NCBI GenBank assembly: GCA_003157235.1
Contig: PMJC01000287.1
Span: forward strand, 1 to 5,923
DNA from: Methanosarcina sp.
Lineage (GTDB): Archaea; Halobacteriota; Methanosarcinia; Methanosarcinales; Methanosarcinaceae
Reading direction: 5' to 3'
DNA length: 5,923 nt
Position 1 is the first letter of the stretch. The number at the start of each line of letters is the position of its first letter. A program made the position numbers and the translations under genes. Below are positions 5,159 through 5,923 of this stretch, piece by piece. Under the pieces are notes generated by a model that was not told the origin of the DNA, made no database searches, and saw only the letters and a program-made list of their open reading frames with translations.

Positions 5159-5923
5159 ATGCTCTCGATAAACTCCGAAAACATCCTCTCTAAAAAATCT
5201 GACGATATCCCTCCCTTCTATGTGATGGAAGTGCTGGAAAGTGCCCAGGCTATGGAAGCTGAGGGTAGACATATTATACATCTAGAGGTCGGTGAGCCAG
5301 ATTTCCCGACTGCTCCTCATATCTGTGAAGCTGCATATGATGCTATTGTTCGAGGATCTACAAAGTACACTCATAGCCAGGGATTTCTTCCTCTTAGAGA
5401 GGCAATAGTTAACTCTTACTACCATAAATTTGGAATTGACCTGAGTCCAAATCAGGTCATTGTAACTTCAGGGACAAGCTCTGGTCTCCTGTTGCTTTTT
5501 ATGGCTCTGCTCGAAAAACGGGACGAAGTAATTATGTCAAACCCACACTACGCCTGCTATCCAAATTTTGTGAAATACCTCGGAGGAGTTCCTGTCTATG
5601 TCTACACGAATGATACTAATGGCTTTACCCTCGAGCCGGAAACAGTAGAGCAGTACGTTAGTCCCAATACAAAGGTTATTCTCATCAACAGTCCTTCAAA
5701 TCCTGGTGGATATGTAATGTCTCCTGAAAACTTGAAAGGCCTTGCTGCGATAGCTGACGAAAGAGGAGTTCCAATAGTTTCAGATGAAATTTACCAGGGT
5801 TTGATCTACAGTGGAGAAGAGCATACTATCCTGGAATATACGAACAATACCTTTGTCATTAACGGCTTTTCGAAATTATATGCAATGACTGGCTGGAGGC
5901 TCGGCTACCTTATCTGCCCACCT
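5159..5923 (+). CDS. Class I PLP-dependent aminotransferase (aspartate aminotransferase-like), 3' end outside window
   Basis: The first 255 codons of a fold-type I aminotransferase of usual length about 380. It transfers an amino group from an amino acid to a 2-oxo acid using pyridoxal phosphate in the cytoplasm. Visible motifs are LEVGEPDFPTAP (42-53, substrate-side loop), YTHSQGFLPLREAI (70-83), TSGTSSGL (103-110, cofactor phosphate loop), NSPSNPGG (177-184, usually NPTG), SDEIYQGLIY (208-217) and FSKLYAMTGWRLGY (237-250). D209 and Y212 contact the pyridoxal ring in the family, and K239 is the Schiff-base lysine. The archaeal relatives are mostly annotated as aspartate or aromatic aminotransferases; the substrate cannot be fixed here. 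ATG 5159 is chosen because AGAAGGT (5147-5153) precedes it as a weak ribosome binding site. An in-frame TTG at 5138 is less likely. No disruption is seen in the visible part. Confidence 0.93.
   Translation, partial: MLSINSENILSKKSDDIPPFYVMEVLESAQAMEAEGRHIIHLEVGEPDFPTAPHICEAAYDAIVRGSTKYTHSQGFLPLREAIVNSYYHKFGIDLSPNQVIVTSGTSSGLLLLFMALLEKRDEVIMSNPHYACYPNFVKYLGGVPVYVYTNDTNGFTLEPETVEQYVSPNTKVILINSPSNPGGYVMSPENLKGLAAIADERGVPIVSDEIYQGLIYSGEEHTILEYTNNTFVINGFSKLYAMTGWRLGYLICPP

Overview
The window looks like the chromosome of a methanogenic archaeon of the Methanosarcina type. Evidence: a proteasome-activating nucleotidase (PAN), an archaeal RNase P protein 4 (Rpp21 family), a tRNA-Glu without an encoded CCA end behind an archaeal BRE/TATA promoter, and long AT-rich intergenic stretches with a decayed IS605-type transposon gene. 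The genus is inferred from overall resemblance and was not checked by a search.

Layout, left to right. Positions 2-1045 (+) hold the C-terminal ~347 residues of a PAN-like AAA+ ATPase whose start lies outside the window. A strong BRE/TATA (1156-1170) drives tRNA-Glu(CTC) at 1222-1296, followed by a T7 terminator. Then comes a 1.7-kb AT-rich stretch (1311-3014). Its one convincing gene is a 54-codon minus-strand ORF (2246-2410) encoding a signal peptide followed by a short His-rich mature peptide. The plus-strand reading of the same DNA has a TTG start and no ribosome binding site, and I treat it as its shadow. The stretch also holds a 76-bp inverted-repeat element (2691-2766), a GC-centred palindrome (2774-2794) and a 16-bp tandem duplication (2930-2961).

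Positions 3015-3677 (+) encode a complete metallo-beta-lactamase-fold hydrolase. It is followed 68 bp later, probably in one transcription unit, by rnp4 (3746-4069, +), a zinc-ribbon subunit of archaeal RNase P. Positions 4248-4889 are the wreck of a TnpB gene (IS605 OrfB): the RuvC half is readable across three frames with several stops, and its right-end hairpin lies at 4909-4930. A second, well-preserved inverted-repeat element (4960-5066, 25-bp arms with one mismatch) follows, and a solo end of the same type lies at 4097-4121. The window closes with the first 255 codons of a class I PLP aminotransferase (5159 to the right edge, +).

The intact genes are mostly housekeeping: protein quality control, translation and tRNA processing, and amino-acid metabolism. 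They are separated by accessory or decaying DNA. The least explained items are the small secreted His-rich peptide and the inverted-repeat family that shares the core TTCGATAAA.
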